Shown here: positions 25,391 through 33,289 of the stretch, in pieces | How the letters are laid out: every line of letters starts with the position of its first letter | Position numbering within the stretch: position 1 is the stretch's first letter | Origin: a virus | Virus record (IMG/VR): IMGVR_UViG_3300042465_003749 | Coordinates: 1 to 41,532 of that record | Strand: one strand, 5' to 3' | Length of the DNA stretch: 41,532 nt | Notes under the pieces: model-generated | What the model was told of the DNA's origin: nothing | Seen by the model: the letters and a program-made list of their open reading frames with translations, nothing else | The model's database searches: none | Program-made: the position numbers and the translations under genes

Positions 25391-27556
25391 TTAATCTACT
25401 TGTACAGAGCTTAACTTGCCTCTCTTAGCCGCCAAAGCCTCAAACATATCATCTGTATCAATATCTTGAGCTTTTCTAATATTCAAAGCAGTAACTGATC
25501 CACTTTCTTCAACCTTGGCATTATTCAAAGCCACTTTTGATTGAGTTTCTTGTTGTTCAGCAGATGGTCCTTTTGCCGCTTGCGCTTGCATAATCTTAAC
25601 TGCTTCTTCCAATGTCGGCAAATAGGCATCCACATCCTTAACACCCAATACCCGTAAAGTATCCTCAAAAGGTCTACGGATCTTAATAAACATTTCAGGC
25701 ACTTCAGGTGGAATTTGCATCATGGCTTGGGCAAACTGCTGTTGCGCTTGAAGAATCATTTGTTGGCGTGTCAAGCGGTTTTCCTCTGAAAGGAAGCCCA
25801 AAGCCAAGTCAATGTTAATCATTCTGCGATCAATAAACTCAAAGTTTTCAATTGATTCGGCATCCATAAATGGCGCACCTTTTAAGCAAGTGGCCGCCAA
25901 TTGCTGAATATTAAAATCATCAGAATATTGAATCAAAGTCTTCCAAGTGATGTAAATAACATCCCGCAAACCAATGGCGCAGTTTTTCACCATTTCATCT
26001 TGGATTAACTGATTAGGACCCATAGCCAATTGGAGCTTAAATCCTGAGTTTCCGTCTTTCATTACTTCAGGATTAAGGGTATCGCTAGGGCTAGTCATGC
26101 CAATCATTGCCATCTTGTCCGACTCAAATCGGCTCATGGCTGATTCCACATATGCCAAGTTACCCTGCATAGGTTGGAATTCAAAGATGTGTTTAGTAGG
26201 ATCAAACTTACGATCCAAAATAAACATGGCACTTACGCCACGTTGAATCTCTTCTGCATCCAAAAATTCTGGATTGACACCAATACGAGGTGTAGAAGAT
26301 TGCATGGCAAAAGACATTTCAGCCCTGCGAATTGCCGTTGCGTATTCTTGTAATGGGACTAAACGTTCACCCAAAGAATAACCAAAGAAGTTACCTGTAA
26401 TGGGTTTTGGACACATATTGGCCAAAGGAATAAAGTCCACTTCCTTGGCGTACAAAATGTATGAGCCTGAGAAGCAGCACTCTACAATCTCTTCTTCTCC
26501 GTCATTGTCGATGTCTCTGCGAATCCACGCAGTGGTCAACATAATGACTCGGCTGTAGCGGTCTGCGCCTTGGGAGGCAATAACGCCTTGACCTGGCACG
26601 GGCGTAGAGTCACGGGCGTGAAGAGCTAAATCGTTTTCTAATGCACCCGCCTGATACGCACCCGCAGGACCATAAGCCGCATGGTCAGCCAACAATTCCA
26701 AGTCCACAAATGGAAACTGAGCCTTACATTCATGAATAGTCATTGGGTCATAAAAGCCCACAAAGTCCTGATCCTGAATAGTATTAATGGTTGGATTACA
26801 AACAAAATAGTGTTGGGCAACGTGCTTAACCCGAATGCTTGTTTCATAGCCAGTTAGCTTGTACTTGGCACGATAAATGGTGTTGTTGCGTAAAGCTTCT
26901 TGCAACTCATCACCTGTAGGTTCTTGCATTACCTCATCGGGAGCCATAGCTTCTTGCATAGCGCCCTGAAGATCTACGTCAACCTTACGCATATTTTGAC
27001 GTTTTGCAGTTAACCCTTTGTCACCTGCCAGTGTTTCAAAAACTCGCAATTGGTCACGGGTTCCTTCAACTTCTTTATATTGCGTAATAGGGCTACGCAC
27101 GGGCGAAACCATCACAATGCCGTTTTTGTGCAGCAATGAATCTTGTGCCCAATCTCGAATGACTTGATAGGAATCATTCTTACTGTTGAGCATATATTTG
27201 ACCATCTCAGTAGCTTGACGGGCTTGGTCCCCATCTGATTCACTGAATCGTTCAAACTCAAAATTAATCTTGCCATTGGGCATCAAACATTTGGTAATTA
27301 CGGCAGTAGCGTAGTCAATGCCTGGCGCAACAATAGGCTGAATGTAATCAATACCACGAATAGGTTCCGTAGAATTGGATACTGGAATATTAAGATAGTG
27401 GTAATCTGTAAAACGATTGTATGTATTCTTGGACTGTGTAAGCCTCAAGTAATCAACCATTTTTACATATACTTCATGGCAGACCTGTTCGGTAAGGCCA
27501 CGATTGCCAGATGAACTTGCAAGGTTTTCTACGATTACATTCTGTTTATCTAGCAT
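25391..27556 (-). CDS. Portal protein (P22-like)
   Basis: 721 residues, close to the ~725 of the P22 portal. Recognisable features are the segment VIRDWAQDSLLHKNGIVMVS, a mid-region with IMLTTAWIRRDIDNDGEEEI, a conserved FFGYSLGERLVPLQEY stretch, and a long helical C-terminus. The portal forms the dodecameric vertex ring through which DNA is packaged and released. It lies between terminase and scaffold as usual. Start ATG follows AAAGGATATAAAA. Confidence 0.85.
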   Translation of the reverse strand: MLDKQNVIVENLASSSGNRGLTEQVCHEVYVKMVDYLRLTQSKNTYNRFTDYHYLNIPVSNSTEPIRGIDYIQPIVAPGIDYATAVITKCLMPNGKINFEFERFSESDGDQARQATEMVKYMLNSKNDSYQVIRDWAQDSLLHKNGIVMVSPVRSPITQYKEVEGTRDQLRVFETLAGDKGLTAKRQNMRKVDVDLQGAMQEAMAPDEVMQEPTGDELQEALRNNTIYRAKYKLTGYETSIRVKHVAQHYFVCNPTINTIQDQDFVGFYDPMTIHECKAQFPFVDLELLADHAAYGPAGAYQAGALENDLALHARDSTPVPGQGVIASQGADRYSRVIMLTTAWIRRDIDNDGEEEIVECCFSGSYILYAKEVDFIPLANMCPKPITGNFFGYSLGERLVPLQEYATAIRRAEMSFAMQSSTPRIGVNPEFLDAEEIQRGVSAMFILDRKFDPTKHIFEFQPMQGNLAYVESAMSRFESDKMAMIGMTSPSDTLNPEVMKDGNSGFKLQLAMGPNQLIQDEMVKNCAIGLRDVIYITWKTLIQYSDDFNIQQLAATCLKGAPFMDAESIENFEFIDRRMINIDLALGFLSEENRLTRQQMILQAQQQFAQAMMQIPPEVPEMFIKIRRPFEDTLRVLGVKDVDAYLPTLEEAVKIMQAQAAKGPSAEQQETQSKVALNNAKVEESGSVTALNIRKAQDIDTDDMFEALAAKRGKLSSVQVD

Positions 27557-27558
27557 TT

Positions 27559-29151
27559 TTATATCCTTTGGACTTTGCCTTCAGGCACTTCAATTCGCCT
27601 AAAAGCAAAGTTATTTGCCCTACTTACCACAGATTCACCATGACCTTGTATTAACGCTAATATGCCAATACGGGCAGAGTCAATGTGATCATCTGGATCA
27701 GAAAACTTACCCGCATCATCAATAGCGTAATTTCTAGCCTCATCAAGAAATGCTTTGCATGATTCGTTAATCATCAAAGTCTTACGTTCCATACCCATGC
27801 GCATTATATTGATTCCATAGGCTTTATGGTTGGTTACTTTGCCTTGATCGTTAGGTGGGTTTAATATAGCACCTGAAATGCAGTTTAGTCCATAGGAATC
27901 TTCAAAAACTTCCCGTACAGACTGCTCTGTCAAAGTGTATCGCCCCGCCAACCCTGCATCGTGCGGTAGCGCAATAGGCACATCCCTTGATTCCCTGTCT
28001 AGCAAATAATGAACATATTCATCGGGTGTTTCCCCGCTTGGGATGGTAATTTGCTTATGAAGGTAAATAATTTCTTCCACAGGATTACGGAAAAAGAAAG
28101 ATATGACAGTGGGGTCATTCTTAATACCCAAGTCAAAGCTAATCAGCCTTTCAAGCTTTTCATTAACTCTAAGGTCAACGTCTTCAGACTTGTAAGTTGG
28201 CCATTCAAGCATGGGGAATACTACGCCTTTGCCAACCAGTGGAATGCCATTAATACGGCAATCCCGCTCCCAAGGCATAAAGTCTCTGGCTAATTGTTCT
28301 CGTTCTTTTTTTGGGAAGAATGCTTCGCCCCATTCATTGGTGTAAGGGATATCGTCCCAAGTAACCCTGATGTGAGAATAGCCGTCAATGTTGTCCCAGA
28401 ACTTTCTGACAAGTCCCGAAAGACCTTTGAGTGGAGTGAAAGAACAGATAACCTGCCCGTTTCTGGACGCTGTACGAACAACAAGTTCTGAGAAAGTCTC
28501 ATCTGGTGGTTGCTCGTCAAGAACCACGAGGTCCAACTCAAAACCCTGCAAATGCCTGACTTGCTGGGTGTAGTTGGAGAAGTAGAGCTTAGACTTTCCT
28601 CCAGACTCATGCCAAATCTCGATGGCCAAGACGTTAGCTCCATCTGTTCGGATTGACTTGTCATCAATGCACTCCCTTGGAATAGATCCTGTGCCCAACT
28701 TGTAACTTTGCTTAATATCGTCACAACCTAATAATTTAGACTGTAAAGTTTTAGCAACCTGTTCCCAAGATTCGCCTGAACACATGGCAATAATGGGTTT
28801 GTCCCACTTTACGCCTTTCCAATCTTTTGGATATCGACCAGTCAAATGGTAGGCAGTCTCGTAGGTAGAAGCAATTGTTTTACCTGCACGATTGGCAGCA
28901 ATCATACCTCGCCTAGAGAACTTAGCTCCCATGTCAAAGAATTTTTGTTGGTACTTAAATGGCCGAAACCATTTGAGACTATTGAATTGCATATCTTCTG
29001 CAATCTTGTCTCTAGCAACCTTCATTGCTTTTAATTGTTCGGCAGTAAGATTTTTAACAATATCTTTACCGCCAGCCAGTTTGACCAAATGCTTTATTGC
29101 TCTATCTTTGTAGAGCGGAAGAATATAGTCACTGGCTTCACTTTTTGCCAT
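27559..29151 (-). CDS. terL: Terminase large subunit
   Basis: 530 residues. ATPase domain with Walker A AANRAGKT (85-92) and Walker B LDLVVLDE (D212, E213). The RNase H-like nuclease domain has SFDLG (D340), a central D398 in PHDAG, and DDHIDSARIG (D491), the expected acidic metal ligands. It drives ATP-powered packaging and cuts concatemers. The gene is followed 2 bases later by the portal gene. Packaging type (headful or site-specific) cannot be told from the sequence alone. Confidence 0.93.
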   Translation of the reverse strand: MAKSEASDYILPLYKDRAIKHLVKLAGGKDIVKNLTAEQLKAMKVARDKIAEDMQFNSLKWFRPFKYQQKFFDMGAKFSRRGMIAANRAGKTIASTYETAYHLTGRYPKDWKGVKWDKPIIAMCSGESWEQVAKTLQSKLLGCDDIKQSYKLGTGSIPRECIDDKSIRTDGANVLAIEIWHESGGKSKLYFSNYTQQVRHLQGFELDLVVLDEQPPDETFSELVVRTASRNGQVICSFTPLKGLSGLVRKFWDNIDGYSHIRVTWDDIPYTNEWGEAFFPKKEREQLARDFMPWERDCRINGIPLVGKGVVFPMLEWPTYKSEDVDLRVNEKLERLISFDLGIKNDPTVISFFFRNPVEEIIYLHKQITIPSGETPDEYVHYLLDRESRDVPIALPHDAGLAGRYTLTEQSVREVFEDSYGLNCISGAILNPPNDQGKVTNHKAYGINIMRMGMERKTLMINESCKAFLDEARNYAIDDAGKFSDPDDHIDSARIGILALIQGHGESVVSRANNFAFRRIEVPEGKVQRI

Positions 29152-29326
29152 AGTTATCTCGTATGTTCAACAAGACTTGTGCAGCATAGGAAAGCCAATA
29201 AACCTCATCTGGCTGAAGTTTCTGTGGTCCTTGTAGGTCTTTTTGCAACCACTCTAAGGCTTTACGGGCACAGACTTCAGCTTGAGATGAAAGTTTACTT
29301 TGAAAGATTTTAGATGGGTCTTCCAT
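29138..29326 (-). CDS. Small hypothetical protein ahead of the large terminase
   Basis: 62 residues from ATG 29326, which overlaps the stop of the upstream gene by one base (TAATG); its 3' end overlaps the terminase start by 14 bases. Predicted helical (ARKALEWLQKDLQG, then YWLSYAAQVLLNI). No family recognised. Its tight coupling to terL suggests a packaging or head role. Confidence 0.6.
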   Translation of the reverse strand: MEDPSKIFQSKLSSQAEVCARKALEWLQKDLQGPQKLQPDEVYWLSYAAQVLLNIRDNYGKK

Positions 29327-29967
29327 TACGCCCACGGATCAGCAATATTCTTTGCAGAAATGCTAACAATGTCTCTGTCAATTAACGACCAAACTCCACC
29401 GCCTTTTTCGCCTACCAAGAATGTGTATAAGCCACGGCCTTTTTCAGTCAAAGTACCATCAGCTCTACGCATTACAAGCTCTGCCGTGCGAGGATCAAGC
29501 CAAGTATATTTTTCAGGAGTTGTTTGGCCATACTTATTAACTTTAGTGCCAACAGGAATTTGCTCCAGTGGCCCCATGATTTGATAAGTAAGAACTCCGT
29601 TATTGTATTTCTTGAAGTTGATGTGAACCTTTTTATCCGATTGCGGATCAAGTGGGTGTGGCATATTAGTAGCACCAAAGAAATGCACCAATGAATCTTC
29701 ATCGGGCAAATCAATGTCACGTTTAGGAAGCTTCCTTATGGGGTCAGCAGGGATCTGATCCTTTTTGTCCACATAAGGATTTTCCTCAGTCAAATACTCT
29801 GAGGGAATTTTTTTACCCTCAAGAGCATTCTTAGCAACTGTGTATTGTTCCTCTTTGTTTTTACCAACGAGGTCCAATGAAACATTTACTTTGTCATAAA
29901 CAAACTGAGCTAGTTCTTTTGCTGTCGGCAGATCTGCCTTGAGCGAGTCAATATCATACGTTGCCAT
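29326..29967 (-). CDS. Hypothetical packaging-region protein
   Basis: 213 residues, mixed alpha/beta, with a conserved-looking C-terminal half (YNNGVLTYQIMGPLEQIPVG; YTFLVGEKGGGVWSLIDRDI). No catalytic motif found. The start ATG has the leader ATAGGAATAAC, nearly identical to those before the glycosyltransferase and GNAT genes. Lies between the small basic proteins and terL. Confidence 0.55.
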   Translation of the reverse strand: MATYDIDSLKADLPTAKELAQFVYDKVNVSLDLVGKNKEEQYTVAKNALEGKKIPSEYLTEENPYVDKKDQIPADPIRKLPKRDIDLPDEDSLVHFFGATNMPHPLDPQSDKKVHINFKKYNNGVLTYQIMGPLEQIPVGTKVNKYGQTTPEKYTWLDPRTAELVMRRADGTLTEKGRGLYTFLVGEKGGGVWSLIDRDIVSISAKNIADPWA

Positions 29968-29981
29968 GTTATTCCTATAAA

Positions 29982-30215
29982 TTAAAGAGCGTAATTTTTG
30001 CTTGTGTTGCTAGGCTTAGTGAACTTGCCACTATTCTTAACATTGTTAGTGTGTTGTGAAGACACTGTGTTAACTGTGTAAGCGTTGTTTACTGCTTTAG
30101 CAACTTGATCACGTCTGCCATTTTCAGCGGCATGATCAACTAGTTTGTCATTGATGCCTTTGGTTAGGCCCTTGCGCATTTGTGCGCCACCATTGATTAC
30201 TGTTCCGTAGGACAT
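29982..30215 (-). CDS. Small Asn/Lys-rich hypothetical protein
   Basis: 77 residues, polar and basic, probably partly disordered (QHTNNVKNSGKFTKPSNTSK). No family recognised. It belongs to the run of small basic genes before terL, possible DNA-associated or head proteins. Confidence 0.5.
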   Translation of the reverse strand: MSYGTVINGGAQMRKGLTKGINDKLVDHAAENGRRDQVAKAVNNAYTVNTVSSQHTNNVKNSGKFTKPSNTSKNYAL

Positions 30216-30222
30216 AATGATC

Positions 30223-30519
30223 TCACTTTAAATAGTTTGTACGATCTGCGTTCATATAGCCAGTGTTTTTAGCACGACCATCATAATCGCAATGAGTGAC
30301 AACCATAACTTTTTGACCACGGCCAGAAGTTACAGAGCCACCAGTTTTAGGTGCGCCTTGGTTGCCAGCAGCTTGCTTTAAGCCACCGCTACCACCGACT
30401 ACAGCAGTTGCGCCCAAAGGACCTGCCATGCCAGGAACGTGCTTCGATTGATTACCTTTACGATTGGGGGCTTGAGCCATCAATGTAGGGGCATTGTTGC
30501 CAGATGTATATCCACTCAT
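30223..30519 (-). CDS. Gly-rich basic hypothetical protein
   Basis: 98 residues, Gly/Ala/Lys/Asn-rich and probably disordered in its first 70 residues, ending in a more regular stretch (KVMVVTHCDYDGRAKNTGYM). The start overlaps the stop of the 48-residue gene upstream (ATGA). Function unknown. Confidence 0.5.
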   Translation of the reverse strand: MSGYTSGNNAPTLMAQAPNRKGNQSKHVPGMAGPLGATAVVGGSGGLKQAAGNQGAPKTGGSVTSGRGQKVMVVTHCDYDGRAKNTGYMNADRTNYLK

Positions 30520-30662
30520 TTTGAACCTTTACGTTTGTTTTCCGCATCCCGTTTCATTTGGTAAGCAATTGCCACGGCCTGTTTCTGCGGTTTACCCGCT
30601 TTCATTTCGGTCTTGACGTTAGAGGAAAAAGCTTTGGGACTTTTTGACTTTTTCAAGGGCAT
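30516..30662 (-). CDS. 48-residue basic protein
   Basis: Reads MPLKKSKSPKAFSSNVKTEM followed by KAGKPQKQAVAIAYQMKRDA and a basic tail. The pattern 'KSPKAF..N..TEM.AGKPQKQA.AIAY' is a recurrent short phage protein. The ATG lies a few bases after the small-terminase stop and its own stop overlaps the next start (ATGA). Likely nucleic-acid-associated; role unknown. Confidence 0.65.
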   Translation of the reverse strand: MPLKKSKSPKAFSSNVKTEMKAGKPQKQAVAIAYQMKRDAENKRKGSK

Positions 30663-30665
30663 ATA

Positions 30666-31178
30666 TTACACCTTTCTTAGAGATTCCATAAACTCATTTA
30701 ACGCATCTTCTGCGTCACCTTCATCTTCCCTAGTGACATTTTGAATATGTTCTACGGAAATGATTGGGGCACGGCTAGATTCAAACGGGGCCAGTTTATC
30801 AGCAATCTTGGCTTTGTCTTTAATGTCTAGCTCATCTGACTGCATGGCATCAATCAAGACTTCCATAGCAGTTTTAAGGGGTGGCAGTCCACGGGAAGTA
30901 CGCTCATCGTTCAGTTTATTAAACAAAGCTCCGTACTCGGTAACCTTGTTAACTATGGATTTTGGCCGACCAGCCTTTACTTGAGATCTAGGGACAAAAG
31001 CGGTCATGTCAAACTCATCCACTACAGGGACAGTCTCAATGGCTTTAGGTTCAATCTGACCTGTAGCTAGTTTCATGGCTTTACTTTGGGCACGTCTGGC
31101 TTTGGCGTATTCACGGGCTTTCTTCTTAATTTCTTCAGAAGTAACTGTAGAGCCTTCGGGTCTTATTTCGTCAAACAT
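30666..31178 (-). CDS. Putative terminase small subunit
   Basis: 170 residues. Basic, Ala/Lys-rich N-terminus, a GRPKSIVNKV segment, then PPLKTAMEVLIDAMQSDELD followed by KAKIADKLAPFESSRAPIIS, a pattern typical of small terminase-like phage proteins, and an acidic C-terminus. It would recognise phage DNA and recruit the large subunit. It lies near the head of the packaging operon, overlapping the GNAT gene by 16 bases. The assignment rests on these motifs and position. Confidence 0.55.
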   Translation of the reverse strand: MFDEIRPEGSTVTSEEIKKKAREYAKARRAQSKAMKLATGQIEPKAIETVPVVDEFDMTAFVPRSQVKAGRPKSIVNKVTEYGALFNKLNDERTSRGLPPLKTAMEVLIDAMQSDELDIKDKAKIADKLAPFESSRAPIISVEHIQNVTREDEGDAEDALNEFMESLRKV

Positions 31179-31702
31179 TCAATACCTTTTTCAGTTCTTA
31201 ACCAAGCATATGAGCCGTGTACAGTAAACCCACGTTTCTTGTGGATCTTCATAAACCCATCATGCTCTGCACGAATAGAAGTGGAACATACCACTGGTAT
31301 ATCCCATCGGTTTGCCCACAGTATGTGTTGGTCAATCATCTCATTAATTAACCTGACACGCAAGCGAGGGCTTAAAGAAAGGTCAACATGATGAAATTTG
31401 GCATTGCTAATCTCTTCATTGGCATAGGTGGTATATCCACCCCTATCAAACCAACAGTACGCAAGTAACGTATCTTCTGCAGCGTCACCAATAAAGGTTC
31501 TAACTAGCTTGTCCCCACGGCAGACAGCAATGAACTCTTTACTCTTGTCAAACACTTGGACAGTTGTAGCGACAGTAACGTGCTTGCGGAACACCGCTTT
31601 GTCCCTAGTTAATATGCCATCAGCCTCGGCCCCAAAGACTGAGTCAGCCATGTCCACAATATCGTCCACATCATGCAGTGGGTGTGCCAATGTCCATTCC
31701 AT
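31163..31702 (-). CDS. GNAT acetyltransferase-like protein
   Basis: 179 residues from ATG 31702, chosen because ATAGGAATAGC lies just upstream, as in the genes at 13725 and 29967. An upstream TTG (31819) has no ribosome site and overlaps a TATAAT box. The fold pattern EFIAVCRGDKLVRTFIGDAA, then VDLSLSPRLRVRLINEMIDQ and FMKIHKKRGFTVHGSYAWL resembles GNAT proteins, which transfer acetyl groups from acetyl-CoA. Such proteins often open phage packaging operons. Substrate unknown. Confidence 0.6.
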   Translation of the reverse strand: MEWTLAHPLHDVDDIVDMADSVFGAEADGILTRDKAVFRKHVTVATTVQVFDKSKEFIAVCRGDKLVRTFIGDAAEDTLLAYCWFDRGGYTTYANEEISNAKFHHVDLSLSPRLRVRLINEMIDQHILWANRWDIPVVCSTSIRAEHDGFMKIHKKRGFTVHGSYAWLRTEKGIECLTK

Positions 31703-31818
31703 GCTATTCCTATAGTAATTGTTGGGACTCAATTTGGTCTTTGGCAAAGCAAGATGGAAAGCCAGAAAAAATCTTGCATCGACATCCTTGAATGCTGGCT
31801 TAACGTCCCAACGAAACA

Positions 31819-31847
31819 ATTATAGCTACCCAAAAAGTTTTGAGTAA
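31819..31847 (-). promoter_or_regulatory. Candidate promoter for the leftward late operon
   Basis: On the minus strand a perfect -10 box TATAAT (31824-31819) is preceded after 17 bases by TTACTC (31847-31842), a weak -35. Transcription would begin near 31812, about 110 bases before the GNAT ATG. Sigma-70-type recognition by host polymerase is assumed. Confidence 0.5.
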
Positions 31848-31890
31848 AAATTTTTATATAGGATTCTTATACAGAGTTATCCACAGGCTA
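31843..31890. other. AT-rich tract with perfect DnaA box
   Basis: An A/T run (about 31845-31872) adjoins TTATCCACA at 31877-31885, an exact match to the bacterial DnaA box. A weaker 7/9 match (TCGTCCACA) occurs near 32117-32125. A DnaA box beside an easily melted tract could be a replication origin or a DnaA-controlled promoter. A single perfect box can also occur by chance. Confidence 0.4.
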
Positions 31891-31892
31891 TC

Positions 31893-31920
31893 CTCTTTAC
31901 ATAGGGGTAAACCCTACTAG
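31893..31920 (-). promoter_or_regulatory. Operator-like inverted repeat A, upstream of the late operon
   Basis: Read on the minus strand: TAGG-GTTTACC-CCTA followed by TGTAAAG, where TATGTA could serve as a -10. It is one of four or five copies in the genome, each just ahead of a transcription unit and in the same orientation as the genes it precedes. See also 32634-32690, 36085-36107 and 38452-38474. Confidence 0.6.
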
Positions 31921-31924
31921 AATG

Positions 31925-32329
31925 ATTACGGGGCCATCATCCAGCCCTTGGGAAGGCAGGTAGCTTACCAACCCAGATAAACGTACTGAATCCATCAGTC
32001 TCTCTAGTAAGCAATGAACGGGAACATACAGGTGGAGCCCATCAGGGTTAAGTTAGATAAACAAGGTGCTACTGCTTATAAGTATTTTTCTTACAGGCAC
32101 AAACAGTGGATGCCATAGTTCGTCCACAGTTAACCATCACACAATACTTGTATTACATAAGCTACAAAGATATAGACTGTTGTTTGTACGCAACAGTAAA
32201 AGTTTTAGAGAAATTTTGGGGATGGGTGAGTGGGCCCCCCCTTTTTACGGGGCTTCCAGTGCTACCCCCTCCACTCTCTCCCAGCCGAAAAGGTGCAGGG
32301 CATACAGTGGCAGGGTAGGCGGTGTGCTA
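31925..32329. other. Non-coding stretch with several small hairpins
   Basis: No convincing gene. Local inverted repeats: TGGG/CCCA (31949-31952/31972-31975) enclosing GGTA-GCT-TACC (31959-31969); ACTGA/TCAGT (31985-31999); CTACCC/GGGTAG (32262-32267/32313-32318); and GCCCC/GGGGC near 32233-32253. The series could be a structured untranslated RNA, but it matches no class I know. Confidence 0.35.
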
Positions 32330-32380
32330 GATGCGAATCATTCTCAATTAGGGGCGATGGTAATGAGAATCATTCTCATT
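32330..32380. promoter_or_regulatory. Tandem Fur-box-like operators
   Basis: Box 2 (32362-32380) is AATGAGAATCATTCTCATT, a perfect 9-1-9 palindrome matching the classical proteobacterial Fur box. Box 1 (32330-32348) matches it at 16 of 19 positions. Their centres are 32 bp apart, about three DNA turns. Fur binds such boxes with ferrous iron and represses. They lie in the divergent region between the late operon and the plus-strand gene group. No ideal promoter overlaps them; the nearest candidate for the plus genes is ~300 bases downstream. Confidence 0.65.
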
Positions 32381-32633
32381 TAGACCTGTCACAAAGCGCA
32401 GAGAAAAGGGCAGCAAGGGGCAGCGATCACTTTCCCCATTTCAAAATGACACAGTGAGAGCGCAGACACAGCGCAAAGCCCTGCAAATACTGGGTGTCTG
32501 GTGTGCTGCAGGGTTATGCAAAAAGCGCATAAAGTTGCAGATTGTGGGTGTGTGCCTGTTGCGCTGCTGTGTGATCTGTGCCTAATCTGTGCAAAGCCCT
32601 GCATTCAAATAGTGTGCAGACACTAACATAGTA

Positions 32634-32690
32634 TTAGGGTTAACCCTTAAGGGTTTTAAGTTGGTAAACCTAGGGTTTTCACCTATGTTA
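32634..32690 (+). promoter_or_regulatory. Promoter with operator-like repeats E and D ahead of the plus-strand gene group
   Basis: Repeat E (32634-32654) alternates AGGGT-TA-ACCCT-TA-AGGGT. Repeat D reads TAGG-GTTTTCA-CCTA (32671-32685). A promoter can be drawn with -35 TTGGTA (32661-32666), 17-base spacer containing most of D, and -10 TATGTT (32684-32689). An operator in the spacer is well placed for repression. The gene start follows 74 bases later. Between 32381 and 32633 only a 6-bp hairpin (32610-32625) is seen. Confidence 0.55.
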
Positions 32691-32763
32691 TTTGCTGTTT
32701 TGTAGCGTTATATTTATTGCAAGCCTGTAGTTTCAGGTGCAACATTAGACCGAAAGTAACACC

Positions 32764-33102
32764 ATGCAAAACGTAAACCCTTTAATCGCTGCAGCTCTCG
32801 CACCATTCGCACCTGCTGCCACAGATCCCACAATGCAAGCCCTTGTGGATCAATATGGATCATTAGATTCGCACATCAAAGCCCTGCAAAGTGATCTGGA
32901 GATGCTCAAAGCTGCCATTAAAGCGCAGGGCGCAGGTAAGCACGAGGGCTTGTCTTATCGTGCCACTGTATACGAAAGCGCAGGGCGCACAGTTACAGAC
33001 TGGAAAGCTGTTGCAGAGCATTTTAATCCCTCTTATCAATTGATCACAGCGCACACAGCAACAGGCGCTGCCACACTGACAATCAAGCCAACTAAAATTT
33101 AA
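32764..33102 (+). CDS. Hypothetical phage protein with coiled coil
   Basis: 112 residues. Ala/Pro-rich N-terminus, a coiled coil at ~30-55 (SLDSHIKALQSDLEMLKAAI), then a C-terminal beta part with TVTDWKAVAEHF and THTATGAATLTI-like strands. No named family; small proteins of this layout accompany other early phage genes. It is the first gene of the plus-strand group and uses the unusual leader TTAGACCGAAAGTAAC rather than a canonical Shine-Dalgarno. Local word usage differs from the rest of the genome. Confidence 0.65.
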   Translation: MQNVNPLIAAALAPFAPAATDPTMQALVDQYGSLDSHIKALQSDLEMLKAAIKAQGAGKHEGLSYRATVYESAGRTVTDWKAVAEHFNPSYQLITAHTATGAATLTIKPTKI

Positions 33103-33112
33103 GGGGCGCACC

Positions 33113-33211
33113 ATGGATAAAAACACAATTTTAGACATTCTCGCTGCTGTCGCTGTTGGCCTTATGCTTTGCGCAGGGGCTTTGCATTATTTTGACGTTT
33201 TAGTTAAGTAA
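33113..33211 (+). CDS. 32-residue single-span membrane peptide
   Basis: Begins MDKNTILDILAAVAVGLMLC and ends in a short polar tail (HYFDVLVK). One hydrophobic segment covers most of its length. It starts 10 bases after the preceding stop, with AAGGGGC just upstream as a ribosome site. Its place between the coiled-coil and GP88-like genes suggests co-expression. Function unknown. Confidence 0.5.
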   Translation: MDKNTILDILAAVAVGLMLCAGALHYFDVLVK

Positions 33212-33222
33212 AACATACCCTG

Positions 33223-33264
33223 CAGACACTAGATATCTGGTGTCTGTGTGGTGCGCTTTGCACC
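33223..33264 (+). promoter_or_regulatory. Palindrome and hairpin ahead of the GP88-like gene
   Basis: Bases 33223-33246 form a 12+12 palindrome, CAGACACTAGAT then ATCTGGTGTCTG, with a single T-G wobble. It is followed by GGTGC-GCTTT-GCACC (33250-33264). They could be an operator plus an RNA hairpin controlling the next gene, whose ATG is 26 bases further on. The word TGCAGACACTA at its start is also found before the first gene of the group (32615-32625). Confidence 0.45.
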
Positions 33265-33289
33265 CAAAACTTAGACCGAAAGTAACATT

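Noticed and set aside
28290-28724. Minus-strand 144-codon frame inside terminase
   Set aside because: Shadow frame lying wholly inside terL, no independent ribosome site or domain.
31703-31819. N-terminal extension of the GNAT-like protein from TTG 31819
   Set aside because: No ribosome site, and the TTG overlaps a TATAAT box; ATG 31702 has a leader seen before two other genes.
31925-32060. Possible tRNA in the structured non-coding stretch
   Set aside because: Several stems exist but there is no cloverleaf, T-arm consensus or CCA-compatible acceptor.
32066-32383. Overlapping plus-strand frames in the divergent control region
   Set aside because: Low-quality composition, non-ATG start, runs across the Fur-box palindromes and hairpins.
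32610-32625. Terminator from TAGTGT-GCAG-ACACTA
   Set aside because: No T-run follows on either strand; more likely a chance or regulatory hairpin.
32516-32626. 36-residue Cys-rich frame (7 Cys) between the Fur boxes and the first island gene
   Set aside because: The TGT/TGC-rich wording of the island gives Cys-rich peptides in many frames; no convincing ribosome site.
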